From assembly GCA_040757775.1 (NCBI GenBank), contig JBFLWQ010000006.1:62001-126000 (forward strand): DNA of 64,000 bases. Direction: 5' to 3'. Numbering within the stretch: the first letter of the stretch is position 1; the number at the start of each line of letters is the position of its first letter. The notes below the pieces were generated by a model. That model had not been told where the DNA came from. It did no database searches and saw only the letters and a program-made list of their open reading frames with translations. The DNA comes from Thermodesulfobacteriota bacterium (GTDB lineage Bacteria; Desulfobacterota; UBA8473). A program made the translations under genes and the position numbers. Of this stretch, positions 29,263-38,257 are shown in pieces.

Positions 29263-31041
29263 ATGTCAAATCTCAAAATAGTATGGAAACTCTTTTTAAC
29301 ACAAACCTCCCTTATAATCATCTCTTTATTAACTATAGGCATGTACGCCGGCATATCCCTTAAAGAGCATTATCTCGAACAATTAGTCCCCCAACTTACT
29401 ACCAACGCTACTCTGATCAGAGATATAGTGGCTAAAGAACTTATTGATGGAAGAAGGGATACTATTGATTTTCTTACCAAGAAACTGGGCAGCGAAATCC
29501 ATATGAGGGCTACAATTGTTGACACTGCAGGGATTGTGCTGGGAGATTCTGAAAAAAACCCTCTAAAAATGGAAACCCATCTGGATAGGCCCGAAATAAG
29601 AGAGGCATTAAGGGGAAAGGTTGGTAAAAGAATCCGGTATAGTGAAACCTTGAAAACGGAGATGATGTATCTTGCCCTGCCTGTTGAGATTAAAGATCGA
29701 ACTATCGGAGTAGTCAGGGTCTCCCTTTCTCTGAGCGAGGTGGAAAAAATGGGGAAACATATCTATGGAGTGATTGTTTGGGGAGCTATCATTGCTGCCC
29801 TGATCTCTCTCGGCATAGGATTTATGTTAGCCAGAAGGATGGGCAAACCTCTCACCCAGATGACCTTGGCGGCCCGAAAAATGGCCAGGGGAGATTTTTC
29901 AGAACTGATAAGAACAGACTCAAAGGATGAGATAGGGGATCTTGCCCGTTCTTTCAACACAATGAGCATTGAGCTTCAAAACAAGATTGAGACCCTAACC
30001 AAACAGATAGGTGAAAAACAGGCAATACTGAGCGGGATGGTTGAAGGGGTGGTAGCCATTGACCGGGATAGACGGGTCATGCTTTTCAATTCAGCAGCCG
30101 AGGAGATTTTTGACATCCCTTCCAGTAAAGCATTGGGCAGATTTCACTGGGAGGTAATCCGCCATAGTAGCTTGAATCCCCTCTTTCAGGAGGTTTTGGA
30201 GACTGGGGCTCCAAAAATGGAAGAAATTATCCTCCAATATGGAGGGGAAAGGATATTACGTGTTCAGGCGGCGGCTATCCCGGACGAGGAAGGTAACCCC
30301 TGGGCAATGGTAGCGGTTTTCCATGATATTACTCAGATCAGGGACCTTGAGAGGGTAAGGAAGGAATTTGTGGCAAATGTATCCCATGAACTACGTACCC
30401 CCCTTACCTCTATCAAAGGCTTTGTAGAAACCTTGAGAAACGGGACAGTCAGCGATCCAGAAAAAAGTCTCAGGTTTCTTGAAATAATTGAGAAACATAC
30501 TGAAAGGCTCAATCGACTCATTACCGACCTCCTGAATCTCTCTCAAATTGAAAGTGGAAAGATAGGGATGAACCTCAAGCCTGTATATTTGGTGGACGTA
30601 GTATCCAGGGTAATTTCTAACTTCAAGGAGATAGCAGAACAGAAAGGTCAAAATATCAAGATGAATATACCTTCTGCTTTACCACATGTTTTGGCTGATG
30701 AAGGAAGAATAGAAACAGTTATGGAAAACCTCATTGACAATGCGGTAAAATACACCCCTGACCACGGAGAGATTACTATTTCCGCGTTCGATAAAGATGA
30801 TGGCATCCAGATAGAAATAGCCGATACTGGAATGGGGATTCCCCCTAAGGACCTTCCACGGATCTTTGAACGTTTTTACAGGGTAGATAAAGCCAGGTCC
30901 AGGGAGTTAGGAGGAACTGGGTTGGGTTTATCCATCGCAAAACACATCATAGAGGCCCATGGTGGCAATGTAGGAGCCGAGAGTGAAGTTGGAAAAGGGT
31001 CAAGATTTATCTTTAACCTGTCAAAAAGTCCCTTAACATAA
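29263..31041 (+). CDS. phoR: phosphate-sensor histidine kinase PhoR-type
   Basis: 592 residues: two membrane segments flanking a periplasmic sensor (about 35-165), HAMP domain, PAS domain (about 255-360), HisKA with the phosphorylated His in NVSHELRTP (about 375) and an HATPase with the N box ENLIDNAVKY and DTGMGIP. It follows phoB by 18 bases and should phosphorylate it. Confidence 0.92.
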   Translation: MSNLKIVWKLFLTQTSLIIISLLTIGMYAGISLKEHYLEQLVPQLTTNATLIRDIVAKELIDGRRDTIDFLTKKLGSEIHMRATIVDTAGIVLGDSEKNPLKMETHLDRPEIREALRGKVGKRIRYSETLKTEMMYLALPVEIKDRTIGVVRVSLSLSEVEKMGKHIYGVIVWGAIIAALISLGIGFMLARRMGKPLTQMTLAARKMARGDFSELIRTDSKDEIGDLARSFNTMSIELQNKIETLTKQIGEKQAILSGMVEGVVAIDRDRRVMLFNSAAEEIFDIPSSKALGRFHWEVIRHSSLNPLFQEVLETGAPKMEEIILQYGGERILRVQAAAIPDEEGNPWAMVAVFHDITQIRDLERVRKEFVANVSHELRTPLTSIKGFVETLRNGTVSDPEKSLRFLEIIEKHTERLNRLITDLLNLSQIESGKIGMNLKPVYLVDVVSRVISNFKEIAEQKGQNIKMNIPSALPHVLADEGRIETVMENLIDNAVKYTPDHGEITISAFDKDDGIQIEIADTGMGIPPKDLPRIFERFYRVDKARSRELGGTGLGLSIAKHIIEAHGGNVGAESEVGKGSRFIFNLSKSPLT

Positions 31042-31127
31042 AAAATGTTAGATTTTTCACTCTGAATAGGGTATTAATAGTTTTAGTATTCTTTTTTCGA
31101 CACATATACTTGAAAAAGTAGAGTACC

Positions 31128-31147
31128 GTAATTATAGTTATAATTAC
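31128..31147. promoter_or_regulatory. AT-rich palindrome ahead of nfu, possible operator
   Basis: GTAATTAT-AGTT-ATAATTAC has perfect 8-base arms and ends 30 bases ahead of the Nfu start. It looks like a Fur/PerR-type AT-rich operator, but no such regulator is in the window. Confidence 0.35.
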
Positions 31148-31177
31148 ATACACAAAAAACAGAAAGGAGAGTTTAAG

Positions 31178-31396
31178 GTGAAGGAAAAAGTTGAAGAAGT
31201 ATTGAACCAGATAAGACCTTCCTTGCAGGCAGACGGAGGAGATATTCAGTTAGTAGACGTTACTGATGGGGTAGTAAAGGTAGTTTTAACAGGAGCCTGT
31301 GGTTCATGTCCAATGTCTCAAATGACATTGAAAATGGGGGTAGAAAAGGCATTAAAAGAGAAAATTCCAGGAATCAAACAGGTTATTGCAATGTAA
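31178..31396 (+). CDS. Nfu-type iron-sulfur carrier
   Basis: A 72-residue stand-alone NifU C-terminal domain (Nfu) with the cluster motif GACGSCPMSQ (CxxC). Such proteins carry [4Fe-4S] clusters to apoproteins. GTG start with AAAGGAGAG ahead. A scaffold and a cysteine-desulfurase homologue lie elsewhere in the window (54560, 55095). Confidence 0.92.
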   Translation: MKEKVEEVLNQIRPSLQADGGDIQLVDVTDGVVKVVLTGACGSCPMSQMTLKMGVEKALKEKIPGIKQVIAM

Positions 31397-31487
31397 ATAA
31401 GAAAGAAGATGCAAGGATTATGGGAGAGGTAACCGCAAGAATTGGATACATAGGTTCTTCTTACTTACGAATATTTCAGGAGATAGT

Positions 31488-33581
31488 ATGGATAGAACAG
31501 AAAGAAATATGGGCTTGGGGTTTAACCTTTTAGCTCACGAAAAGAGTCCATACCTTCTCCAACATGCCAAAAATCCTGTGAACTGGTACCCCTGGAGTGC
31601 TGAGGCTTTCCAAAAGGCGAAACAGGAAGATAAGCCTATCTTTCTCTCCATAGGGTATGCCACCTGCCACTGGTGCCACGTTATGGCACATGAATCCTTT
31701 GAGGATAATGAAGTCGCTAGGGTGCTGAACCAATGGTACATCGCCATCAAAGTAGATCGGGAAGAACGTCCTGATATTGACCAAATATACATGTCAGCGT
31801 GCCAGTCTTTAACCGGTAAGGGTGGGTGGCCGCTATCCATCTTTATGACACCTGAATGTAAACCTTTTTTTGCAGGTACCTATTTTCCCAAATCAAGACG
31901 CCTAGGAATGCCTGGTTTTACAGATGTTCTGACTCAGATAGCAGCCTTGTGGGAGAAGGATCGGGAACGCATTCTCAAGGTTAGTGAAGAGATTACCAAT
32001 GCCATTCAGCCAAGGAAAGACCTGGTTTCCAAATGCCATGCCCTGGGCATTGATACCCTTCAGAAGGGTTATGAGCAACTTGCAGGGAGTTTTGATTCAA
32101 GCTGGGGAGGTTTCGGGGAGGCACCCAAATTTCCCAGTCCCCACCAACTGACTTTCCTTTTGAGATGGCATAAACGCAGCAGTGATTCAGAGGCTCTTAC
32201 TATGGTGGAAAAGACCCTTGATGCCATGCGTCATGGGGGCATATTCGATCAGATTGGCTATGGTTTCCACCGCTATTCTGTTGATGAAAAGTGGTTGGTC
32301 CCTCACTTTGAAAAGATGCTTTACGATCAGGCCCTTCTGGCTATGGCTTATATTGAAGCATATCAGGTAACAAAAGATTATCACTATTCAGCAGTAGCCA
32401 GTGAGATACTCACATATGTGTTGCGTGATATGACAGCCCCTGAAGGCGGATTTTACTCGGCAGAAGATGCCGACAGTGAAGGCAAGGAGGGGTTATTCTA
32501 TCTCTGGACACCCCAGGAGGTCAAGGATCATTTGAGGAATGAGCTGGGCGACCTTTTCTGCCGCTTCTACGATATCAACCCGGCAGGCAACTTTGAGGAT
32601 GGCTTAAACATCCCCCACATCCCTATAACTCCTGAGATATTTGCAGAGCAAAATGGCATGGATTTAGCAGAGCTTGAAACCCTTCTGGAGGAAGCCAGGC
32701 AATGCCTCTTTCTAGTCAGAAAGAAACGGGCTCACCCTTTGAAAGATGATAAGATTCTCACATCCTGGAACGGACTCATGATTGCTACTCTTGCCAGAGG
32801 ATACAGGATACTAGGGAACGAATTGCATATAAATGCCGCAAAGCACGCTGCATCCTTCATTCTGGAAAAACTCAGGAGACCCGACGGTCAACTCTTCCGA
32901 CGATACAGGCAGGGTGATGTGGCGTATCCTGGATACCTGGACGACTATGCAGCTATGGTCTGGGGGCTTATCGAGTTGTATGAAGCGATCTTCGATGCCT
33001 CCTATCTGGAAGAAGCCATTTCTATAAATCAGGCGATGATTGACCTTTTCTGGGATAAAAAGACAGGGGGCTTTTACTTTACGGGAAAAAAGAACGAAGC
33101 ACTGATTGTTCAGAGTAAAGAGATCTATGACGGAGCACTGCCCTCAGGAAATTCAGTAGCAGCATTAAATCTTATGCGTCTGGCCCGAATGACTGGGAAT
33201 GCTGATCTGGAGAAAAAAGCCGATGAATTGACTCGGGCATTTTCCAGAAGTATTGCAACCTATCCCGTGGGCTATTCTCAGTTTTTGAACGCCCTTGACT
33301 TTATGGTTGGTCCAAGCCTTGAGGTCGTCATTGCCGGAGACCCTGCCCTTGAAGCCACAAGGGCTATGCTTGAACTACTCAACAAAACCTTTCTGCCCAA
33401 CAAGGTTCTATTGCTTCAGCCTGGTGGGGAGGGGGATAGGGTACTCTCCACACTAGCTCCTTTTGTAGAGGAACTTCATCCGATAAACCATCTGCCAACG
33501 GCATACCTGTGTGAACAGTATATTTGTAAAACTCCTATAACGGACATTGAAAATCTAAAATTGGCCATTAAATTGGATTAG
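31488..33581 (+). CDS. DUF255 thioredoxin-like/six-hairpin protein (YyaL/SPATA20 family)
   Basis: 697 residues with the N-terminal thioredoxin-like DUF255 domain (NSL-type opening [17 protein letters not shown], then [10 protein letters not shown] with a CxxC) and a C-terminal (alpha/alpha) barrel like N-acylglucosamine epimerases. The function of this widespread family is not settled. The ribosome site is AGGAGATAGT. Confidence 0.88.
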   Translation: MDRTERNMGLGFNLLAHEKSPYLLQHAKNPVNWYPWSAEAFQKAKQEDKPIFLSIGYATCHWCHVMAHESFEDNEVARVLNQWYIAIKVDREERPDIDQIYMSACQSLTGKGGWPLSIFMTPECKPFFAGTYFPKSRRLGMPGFTDVLTQIAALWEKDRERILKVSEEITNAIQPRKDLVSKCHALGIDTLQKGYEQLAGSFDSSWGGFGEAPKFPSPHQLTFLLRWHKRSSDSEALTMVEKTLDAMRHGGIFDQIGYGFHRYSVDEKWLVPHFEKMLYDQALLAMAYIEAYQVTKDYHYSAVASEILTYVLRDMTAPEGGFYSAEDADSEGKEGLFYLWTPQEVKDHLRNELGDLFCRFYDINPAGNFEDGLNIPHIPITPEIFAEQNGMDLAELETLLEEARQCLFLVRKKRAHPLKDDKILTSWNGLMIATLARGYRILGNELHINAAKHAASFILEKLRRPDGQLFRRYRQGDVAYPGYLDDYAAMVWGLIELYEAIFDASYLEEAISINQAMIDLFWDKKTGGFYFTGKKNEALIVQSKEIYDGALPSGNSVAALNLMRLARMTGNADLEKKADELTRAFSRSIATYPVGYSQFLNALDFMVGPSLEVVIAGDPALEATRAMLELLNKTFLPNKVLLLQPGGEGDRVLSTLAPFVEELHPINHLPTAYLCEQYICKTPITDIENLKLAIKLD

Positions 33582-33597
33582 CGAAAAAGGAGGCGTT

Positions 33598-33828
33598 ATG
33601 GAACGGTTTGAATATAAAATCACTAAACATCCCGCAGGAACCTTCAGGGAACTGGTTTACTTTTGTTCAGAGTCTGGCAAATGCACCCTGGAACAGGTTC
33701 CCTCCGATCAAACCGAAATACTCAATAACATCTTAAACGAACAGGGCAGGCAAGGCTGGGAGCTGATACAGTTATCTTTTGGCAAAGATGGTATAATGGC
33801 ATTCTGGAAACAGAAATTAAAGGAATAA
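33598..33828 (+). CDS. DUF4177-like small protein
   Basis: 76 residues behind AAGGAGGCG, with the pattern FEYKITKH...LNEQGRQGWELIQL...IMAFWKQK typical of DUF4177-like proteins. No function known. It follows the DUF255 gene by 16 bases and probably shares its mRNA. Confidence 0.65.
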   Translation: MERFEYKITKHPAGTFRELVYFCSESGKCTLEQVPSDQTEILNNILNEQGRQGWELIQLSFGKDGIMAFWKQKLKE

Positions 33829-33908
33829 TATCTCAAAATGCCTTGGTGTGGCTAACCTTATATAACAAACAATGCCATAACTACTAAGAGAGAAATGGAG
33901 ATGAAACC

Positions 33909-34106
33909 ATGGTAACTGTTAAGGTAAAAGGGATGTCCTGCAATCACTGTGTTATGTCAGTAACTAAAGCCCTTAATGAAATCGAAGGTATTAAAAATGT
34001 AAAGGTCGATCTCAACAAAGGCGAGGCGAGTTTTGACGAGACAAAACCTGTTAGCATGGATACTGTCAGGGAACACATCGAAAAAGCAGGGTATGAGGTT
34101 GGATAA
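33909..34106 (+). CDS. heavy-metal-associated (CopZ-like) chaperone
   Basis: A 65-residue HMA domain with the metal-binding motif GMSCNHC and the usual beta-alpha-beta-beta-alpha-beta length. These proteins carry Cu(I) or other soft metals. No copper ATPase is nearby; it lies 6 bases ahead of a reductase with an arsenate-reductase domain, hinting at a metal/metalloid role. Confidence 0.88.
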   Translation: MVTVKVKGMSCNHCVMSVTKALNEIEGIKNVKVDLNKGEASFDETKPVSMDTVREHIEKAGYEVG

Positions 34107-34112
34107 GGAATT

Positions 34113-35096
34113 ATGTTTGTTCTGGGATTACAGGGAAGCCCACGTAAGAATGGAAACACGAGTATTTTACTTGCATCATTCCTGGCCGAGGCTGAAAGGC
34201 TTGGGGCACGAACATATAATCTGGAAGTAACCAGCAAAAGGATAACCCCTTGTCAGGAATGTGGCACCTGTGAAAGGGAGGGGTTTTGTTCTATAATCAA
34301 TGATATGGAGGAAATATATCCCTTACTTTGGAAGGCAGATATAATAGTAATGGCTACCCCTGTATTCTTCTATGGGGCTCCGGCCCAATTGAAGGCACTT
34401 ATTGATCGTAGCCAAACCCTGTGGTCAAGGCGATACATACATAAACTCACAGACCCAGGTCGGAAGTGGAGACATGGCTTTTTACTTGCCCTCGGTGCCA
34501 CAAGAGGTAAAAACCTCTTTGAAGGCATTACCCTTACAACCAAATATTTTTTTGATGCCGTTGGCGCCACTTTTGACGGAAGTCTTACCTACAGGCAAAT
34601 AGAGGGACCAGGAGATATTGCAAAGCACCCGACAGCCCTGACAGAGGTGAAGGAAAAGACCAGAACGCTCATTGAGCCTCTTCTCAATAAGAAAAAAATC
34701 CTCTTTGTTTGCAGAGAAAATGCCTGCCGCAGCCAGATGGCAAGTGCATTTGCACAGTACTGGGCTGGAGACAGAATTGAAGCGGAAAGTGCCGGGAGTC
34801 AGCCGGCAAGCGAGATAAATATGCTGATGGTCGAGGTAATGAAAGGAAAAGGGATAGACATGGCATTTCGCAGGACAAAATCCATTGAAGAGGTTTTAGG
34901 CTATATGAAACCAGACTCAATAATATCAATGGGCTGCGGGGAAGAATGTCCCTACATTCCTGGTGTACCCATCCATGACTGGAATTTACCTGATCCCTCT
35001 GATAAGCCAATAAACTTTATGCGAGAGGTAAGGGACGAGATTGAAGAAAGGGTAAAAACACTTGTCAGTTCCAAAAATCAAGAAACTGAGAGCTGA
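34113..35096 (+). CDS. NADPH-dependent FMN reductase fused to LMW-phosphatase-type arsenate reductase
   Basis: The 327-residue protein has two parts. Residues 1-190 are a flavodoxin-fold FMN reductase (GSPRKNGNTS flavin loop; cysteine group CQECGTC). From about 195 comes a low-molecular-weight phosphatase/ArsC domain with the P-loop CRENACRS (Cx5R) and the IISMGCGEECP motif of thioredoxin-type arsenate reductases. The fusion suggests that flavin-borne electrons feed the reductase half directly; this is inference. Its neighbours are an HMA chaperone and rubredoxin. Confidence 0.85.
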   Translation: MFVLGLQGSPRKNGNTSILLASFLAEAERLGARTYNLEVTSKRITPCQECGTCEREGFCSIINDMEEIYPLLWKADIIVMATPVFFYGAPAQLKALIDRSQTLWSRRYIHKLTDPGRKWRHGFLLALGATRGKNLFEGITLTTKYFFDAVGATFDGSLTYRQIEGPGDIAKHPTALTEVKEKTRTLIEPLLNKKKILFVCRENACRSQMASAFAQYWAGDRIEAESAGSQPASEINMLMVEVMKGKGIDMAFRRTKSIEEVLGYMKPDSIISMGCGEECPYIPGVPIHDWNLPDPSDKPINFMREVRDEIEERVKTLVSSKNQETES

Positions 35097-35137
35097 CAGC
35101 CTATAGCTGAACGCTGATTAAAACAGGGAGGAATTTT

Positions 35138-35296
35138 ATGGATAAGTATGTATGCTCAGTCTGTGGTTATATTTACAACCCTGCCCAGGGGGACCCGGAT
35201 AATAGTGTAAAGCCTGGCACCAGATTCGAAGACCTGCCCGATGACTGGTCATGTCCTGTTTGCGGGGCATCGAAGGACCAGTTTGAAAAGGAATAG
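35138..35296 (+). CDS. rubredoxin
   Basis: A 52-residue rubredoxin behind GGGAGGAATTTT, with both iron-binding pairs (CSVCGY and CPVCGA), the standard spacing and the [10 protein letters not shown] and LPDDWSCP segments. It carries single electrons, probably to the flavodiiron protein and rubrerythrins encoded from 36990 on. Confidence 0.97.
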   Translation: MDKYVCSVCGYIYNPAQGDPDNSVKPGTRFEDLPDDWSCPVCGASKDQFEKE

Positions 35297-35318
35297 ATGG
35301 GTAAAGGATGATACTCCA

Positions 35319-35858
35319 TTGAATAGATATCTGCGTGTATTTATCTTGATGGTTCCTTTGCTTTTTTCATGTGCAACGACCAGGAATCTTCCAGAACCTG
35401 TTACCGCTTACATTATAGAAAATGTTCCAATTTTCCCCCAAGAAAAATACCAGTGTGGTCCTGCCTCCCTGGCGGGGGTCTTGAGCTATTGGGGTGTAAA
35501 GGTTTCCCCTGAAATAATCGCTACAGAGATATACAGTAAGTCCGCAAAAGGGACACTCAACCTCGATATGGTATTATATGTCCAGAAAAGGGGCTTGGAT
35601 GTTGTCCAGGCTAGTAGCAGTTTCAAATCTCTTAAAGAGAATATTGATCTGGGGTATCCAGTCATTGTCTTGGTAGATTACGGATTTTGGGTTTACCAAC
35701 AGAACCATTTTATGGTAATAGTAGGCTATAACGAAAATGGTGTGATCGCCAATTCAGGAAGGAACCGGTATAAGTTTATCCGTGAAGAAGATTTTCTGAA
35801 ATCATGGGAGAAAACAGATTGTTGGACATTACTAATAAAACCAAGTCAAGTACCATAG
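35319..35858 (+). CDS. PA2778-type C39-like cysteine peptidase lipoprotein
   Basis: I choose the TTG at 35319, giving MNRYLRVFILMVPLLFSC, a clear lipoprotein signal with lipobox LFSC; longer frames overlap the rubredoxin gene. The 179-residue product has the peptidase-C39-like core: Cys in QCGPASLAGV, His in HFMVIVGY and a following Asn in NSG. This family is usually next to PA2779-type proteins, as here. Target unknown. Confidence 0.75.
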   Translation: MNRYLRVFILMVPLLFSCATTRNLPEPVTAYIIENVPIFPQEKYQCGPASLAGVLSYWGVKVSPEIIATEIYSKSAKGTLNLDMVLYVQKRGLDVVQASSSFKSLKENIDLGYPVIVLVDYGFWVYQQNHFMVIVGYNENGVIANSGRNRYKFIREEDFLKSWEKTDCWTLLIKPSQVP

Positions 35859-36325
35859 GGCACAGAAATTATGTATTTATCTCCCTGTTATTTGCTATCT
35901 GCTGTTTTGGGGTTTTTGCCAATTGTAGCCTGCCGAGGATTATCGTTCTTAAAGACCCGCTTGTGCCGGAGGAGCACCTAACTCTCGGAGTTGCCTATGA
36001 GAAAAGAGGCGAAGTTGATCCCGCGATAAAGGAATACAAGCTGGCATCAAAAAAACTGCCTATGGCATATCTTTATCTCGGGAATGTCTATTTTCAGAAG
36101 GGAGAATTTGGTGAGGCAGAAAAAAATTACAGAGAGGCGATCAGAAAAGACCCCCAAAACGCCGATGTCCATAACAATCTTGCATGGCTTTATTACACAA
36201 AGAGGGAAAACCTCGATGAGGCAGAAAGTCTTGCTCTGAAAGCACTGGAACTCAATCCTTCGAAAGGGAATATTTACAGGGATACGCTGGAAAAGATAGA
36301 GGAATTAAAAAAGTCTAACAGATGA
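35804..36325 (+). CDS. TPR lipoprotein
   Basis: The frame from ATG 35804 overlaps the peptidase gene by 55 bases; a TTG at 35819 preceded by GGGAG is an alternative start. A hydrophobic segment ending in ANC could be a lipobox. About three tetratricopeptide repeats follow (HLTLGVAYEKRGEVDPAIKE, YLYLGNVYFQKGEFGEAEK, HNNLAWLYYTK). It is paired with the C39-like peptidase. Confidence 0.75.
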   Translation: MGENRLLDITNKTKSSTIGHRNYVFISLLFAICCFGVFANCSLPRIIVLKDPLVPEEHLTLGVAYEKRGEVDPAIKEYKLASKKLPMAYLYLGNVYFQKGEFGEAEKNYREAIRKDPQNADVHNNLAWLYYTKRENLDEAESLALKALELNPSKGNIYRDTLEKIEELKKSNR

Positions 36326-36408
36326 AAGGATAAGGGTTATGCGTATATATAATTAAAACTTTTTTAAATCATAAAATGTATAGAACTTGAATAAAGGAGA
36401 ATAGAAAA

Positions 36409-36798
36409 ATGAGAACGCCATTTATGAAGCAGGTAACGTGGTATCTTGTTGTTGCCATGTTTATTATCGGTATTGTCCCCAGGGTTGAGGCTGGTTTTGC
36501 TCCCTCAGAGGCAGTCGCCCTTACAAAGATTGACAGAGCTGCGGATCTGGAGAAGGTACAGAAGGTTTTGGAGACAAAGATAATTAAAAAAAGACTCGAA
36601 AAATTGGGCTTTACACAGGATGAAATTAGCAACAGATTCTCACAGCTCAGTGACTCTCAGATACATCAGCTTGCCCTTAAGCTTGATGATCTGAAGGTCG
36701 GTGGGGATGGTCTCGGTGTGGTGATTGCAATCCTTGTGATAGCTATACTGGTTGTCATATTATTGCACCTGACAGGACACAAGGTTATAGTGAAATAA
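36409..36798 (+). CDS. PA2779 family protein
   Basis: 129 residues: signal peptide, the FAPSEA segment, a central helical part and one C-terminal membrane helix (VVIAILVIAILVVILLHL). It matches the PA2779 family, whose gene normally neighbours the PA2778-type peptidase. Function unknown. The ribosome site is AAAGGAGAA. Confidence 0.75.
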   Translation: MRTPFMKQVTWYLVVAMFIIGIVPRVEAGFAPSEAVALTKIDRAADLEKVQKVLETKIIKKRLEKLGFTQDEISNRFSQLSDSQIHQLALKLDDLKVGGDGLGVVIAILVIAILVVILLHLTGHKVIVK

Positions 36799-36813
36799 TG
36801 TAAAGAAGTTCTG

Positions 36814-36882
36814 GCAAAGCTTTCAGCTTTGCAGACAGTTAGATGTGGTTTTAGTCAAACTTAGCCTTATTCAAATAAGGCT
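36814..36882. repeat. two hairpins ahead of the flavodiiron gene
   Basis: GCAAAGC-TTTCA-GCTTTGC (36814-36832) and AGCCTTAT-TCAA-ATAAGGCT (36863-36882) are both perfect stems. Neither is followed by a T-run on plus, so a classical terminator is unlikely; they may mark the PA2779 mRNA end or a leader of the flavodiiron gene. Confidence 0.5.
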
Positions 36883-36989
36883 TTAGAGGAGAGCGGGAGG
36901 AATATTAGGTTCGGGGAAAAGCTATACAACCTCACGGACAATAGCAAAAAGTGCAGAAGTCCAACGACACGCCAACACAGGAGTAACAC

Positions 36990-38183
36990 ATGAAACCGAT
37001 AGAGATAATTGATGGGATCTATTGGGTTGGTACCATTGACTGGAATATCAGGGACTTTCACGGATATTCTACATATCAGGGAACAACCTATAATGCCTAT
37101 CTTATTGTTGATGAAAAGATTACACTTGTTGATACTGTAAAAAGGGAGTTCGCCGATGAATTGCTGGAAAACATCAACCAGATTGTCGACCCCAAAAAGA
37201 TCGATTGTGTTATCAGCAATCACACAGAGATGGACCATTCAGGTGGTCTCCCAAGGGTGATGCACAAAATCGGGGAAGATAAGCCCCTGCTCTGCTCAAA
37301 GATGGGCCATAAAAATCTTTCCCATCATTTTCAGGAGAAATGGAATTATAAGCCAGTGGAAGACGGCGGGGAAATGAAACTAGGTAGAAAGAGTCTGGTT
37401 TTTTTAGAAACCAGGATGCTCCATTGGCCAGACAGTATGTTTACCTATGTCAAAGAGGATAAGCTCCTCTTTTCCAGTGATGCCTTCGGACAGCATTACG
37501 CAGGACTGGAAAGGTTTGATGATCAGATGGGCGAGGCTATCATGCCCCATGCCCTGAAGTATTTCGCCAACATCCTGTTGCTCTATTCCCCACTTATCCT
37601 CAAACTTGTTGACAAAGTGACAGAGATGGGATTGTCTTTTAATACAATCTGCCCTGATCACGGTATCATCTGGCGTAAAGACCCTGGCAAGATAATCAGG
37701 GCTTATGTGGAGTGGAGTAATCAGAAACCGAAGAAAAAGGCAGTGGTTATTTACGACACCATGTGGCAGAGTACAGAAAAGATGGCAGAGGCCATCGTAG
37801 CCGCTATTGGGGAGGAAGGAGTAGATGTCAAACCAATGCATTTGCGGTCATGTCACAGGAGTGACATAATGACCGAGATTATTGATGCAGGTGCAGTCAT
37901 CGTCGGTTCCCCGACTCTGAATAACGGGCTCTTTCCAACAGTCAGTGATTTTCTGACCTATATGAAGGGGTTAAGACCGAAGAATAAGATTGGCGCTGCC
38001 TTTTGTTCCTATGGCTGGAGCGGTGAGGCCATGAATCTTATTAATAAAGAATTAGAGGCGATGAAATTCGAAATCATTGACCCAGGTTTGAAGATACAGT
38101 ATGTGCCTGATAAAGAGGGGTTTCATGCCTGCTATCAGCTTGGCAGGAAGATAGCGCAGCACCTGTCCGGTCTGGAAGATTGA
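36990..38183 (+). CDS. fprA: flavodiiron protein (rubredoxin:oxygen/NO oxidoreductase)
   Basis: 397 residues: a metallo-beta-lactamase-like diiron domain with HTEMDH, later ligands in MLHWPD, SSDAFGQH and CPDHG, and a C-terminal flavodoxin domain (IYDTMWQSTEKMA). It reduces O2 to water or NO to N2O with electrons from rubredoxin. All diiron ligands seem present. First gene of the oxidative-stress cluster, with AGGAGTAAC ahead. Confidence 0.94.
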   Translation: MKPIEIIDGIYWVGTIDWNIRDFHGYSTYQGTTYNAYLIVDEKITLVDTVKREFADELLENINQIVDPKKIDCVISNHTEMDHSGGLPRVMHKIGEDKPLLCSKMGHKNLSHHFQEKWNYKPVEDGGEMKLGRKSLVFLETRMLHWPDSMFTYVKEDKLLFSSDAFGQHYAGLERFDDQMGEAIMPHALKYFANILLLYSPLILKLVDKVTEMGLSFNTICPDHGIIWRKDPGKIIRAYVEWSNQKPKKKAVVIYDTMWQSTEKMAEAIVAAIGEEGVDVKPMHLRSCHRSDIMTEIIDAGAVIVGSPTLNNGLFPTVSDFLTYMKGLRPKNKIGAAFCSYGWSGEAMNLINKELEAMKFEIIDPGLKIQYVPDKEGFHACYQLGRKIAQHLSGLED

Positions 38184-38207
38184 TTGTCCATTAAGCCAGT
38201 TGACCGG

Positions 38208-38232
38208 TTAACAGTTAACCGTTAACTGTTAA
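38208..38232. repeat. 25-base perfect palindrome
   Basis: TTAACAGTTAAC-C-GTTAACTGTTAA: 12-base perfect arms with a single centre base, 25 bases ahead of the rubrerythrin start. It could be an operator for a redox regulator or an extragenic repeat; the sequence alone does not decide. Confidence 0.75.
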
Positions 38233-38257
38233 TTGTATTTATCTGAAGGAGGTACTG

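Noticed and set aside
35241-35318. Longer start of the C39-like peptidase
   Set aside because: It overlaps the rubredoxin gene in another frame and would bury the lipoprotein signal that begins at 35319.
36814-36882. Rho-independent terminators after the PA2779-type gene
   Set aside because: Both hairpins are sound but neither is followed by a T-run on the plus strand, so I list them only as hairpins.
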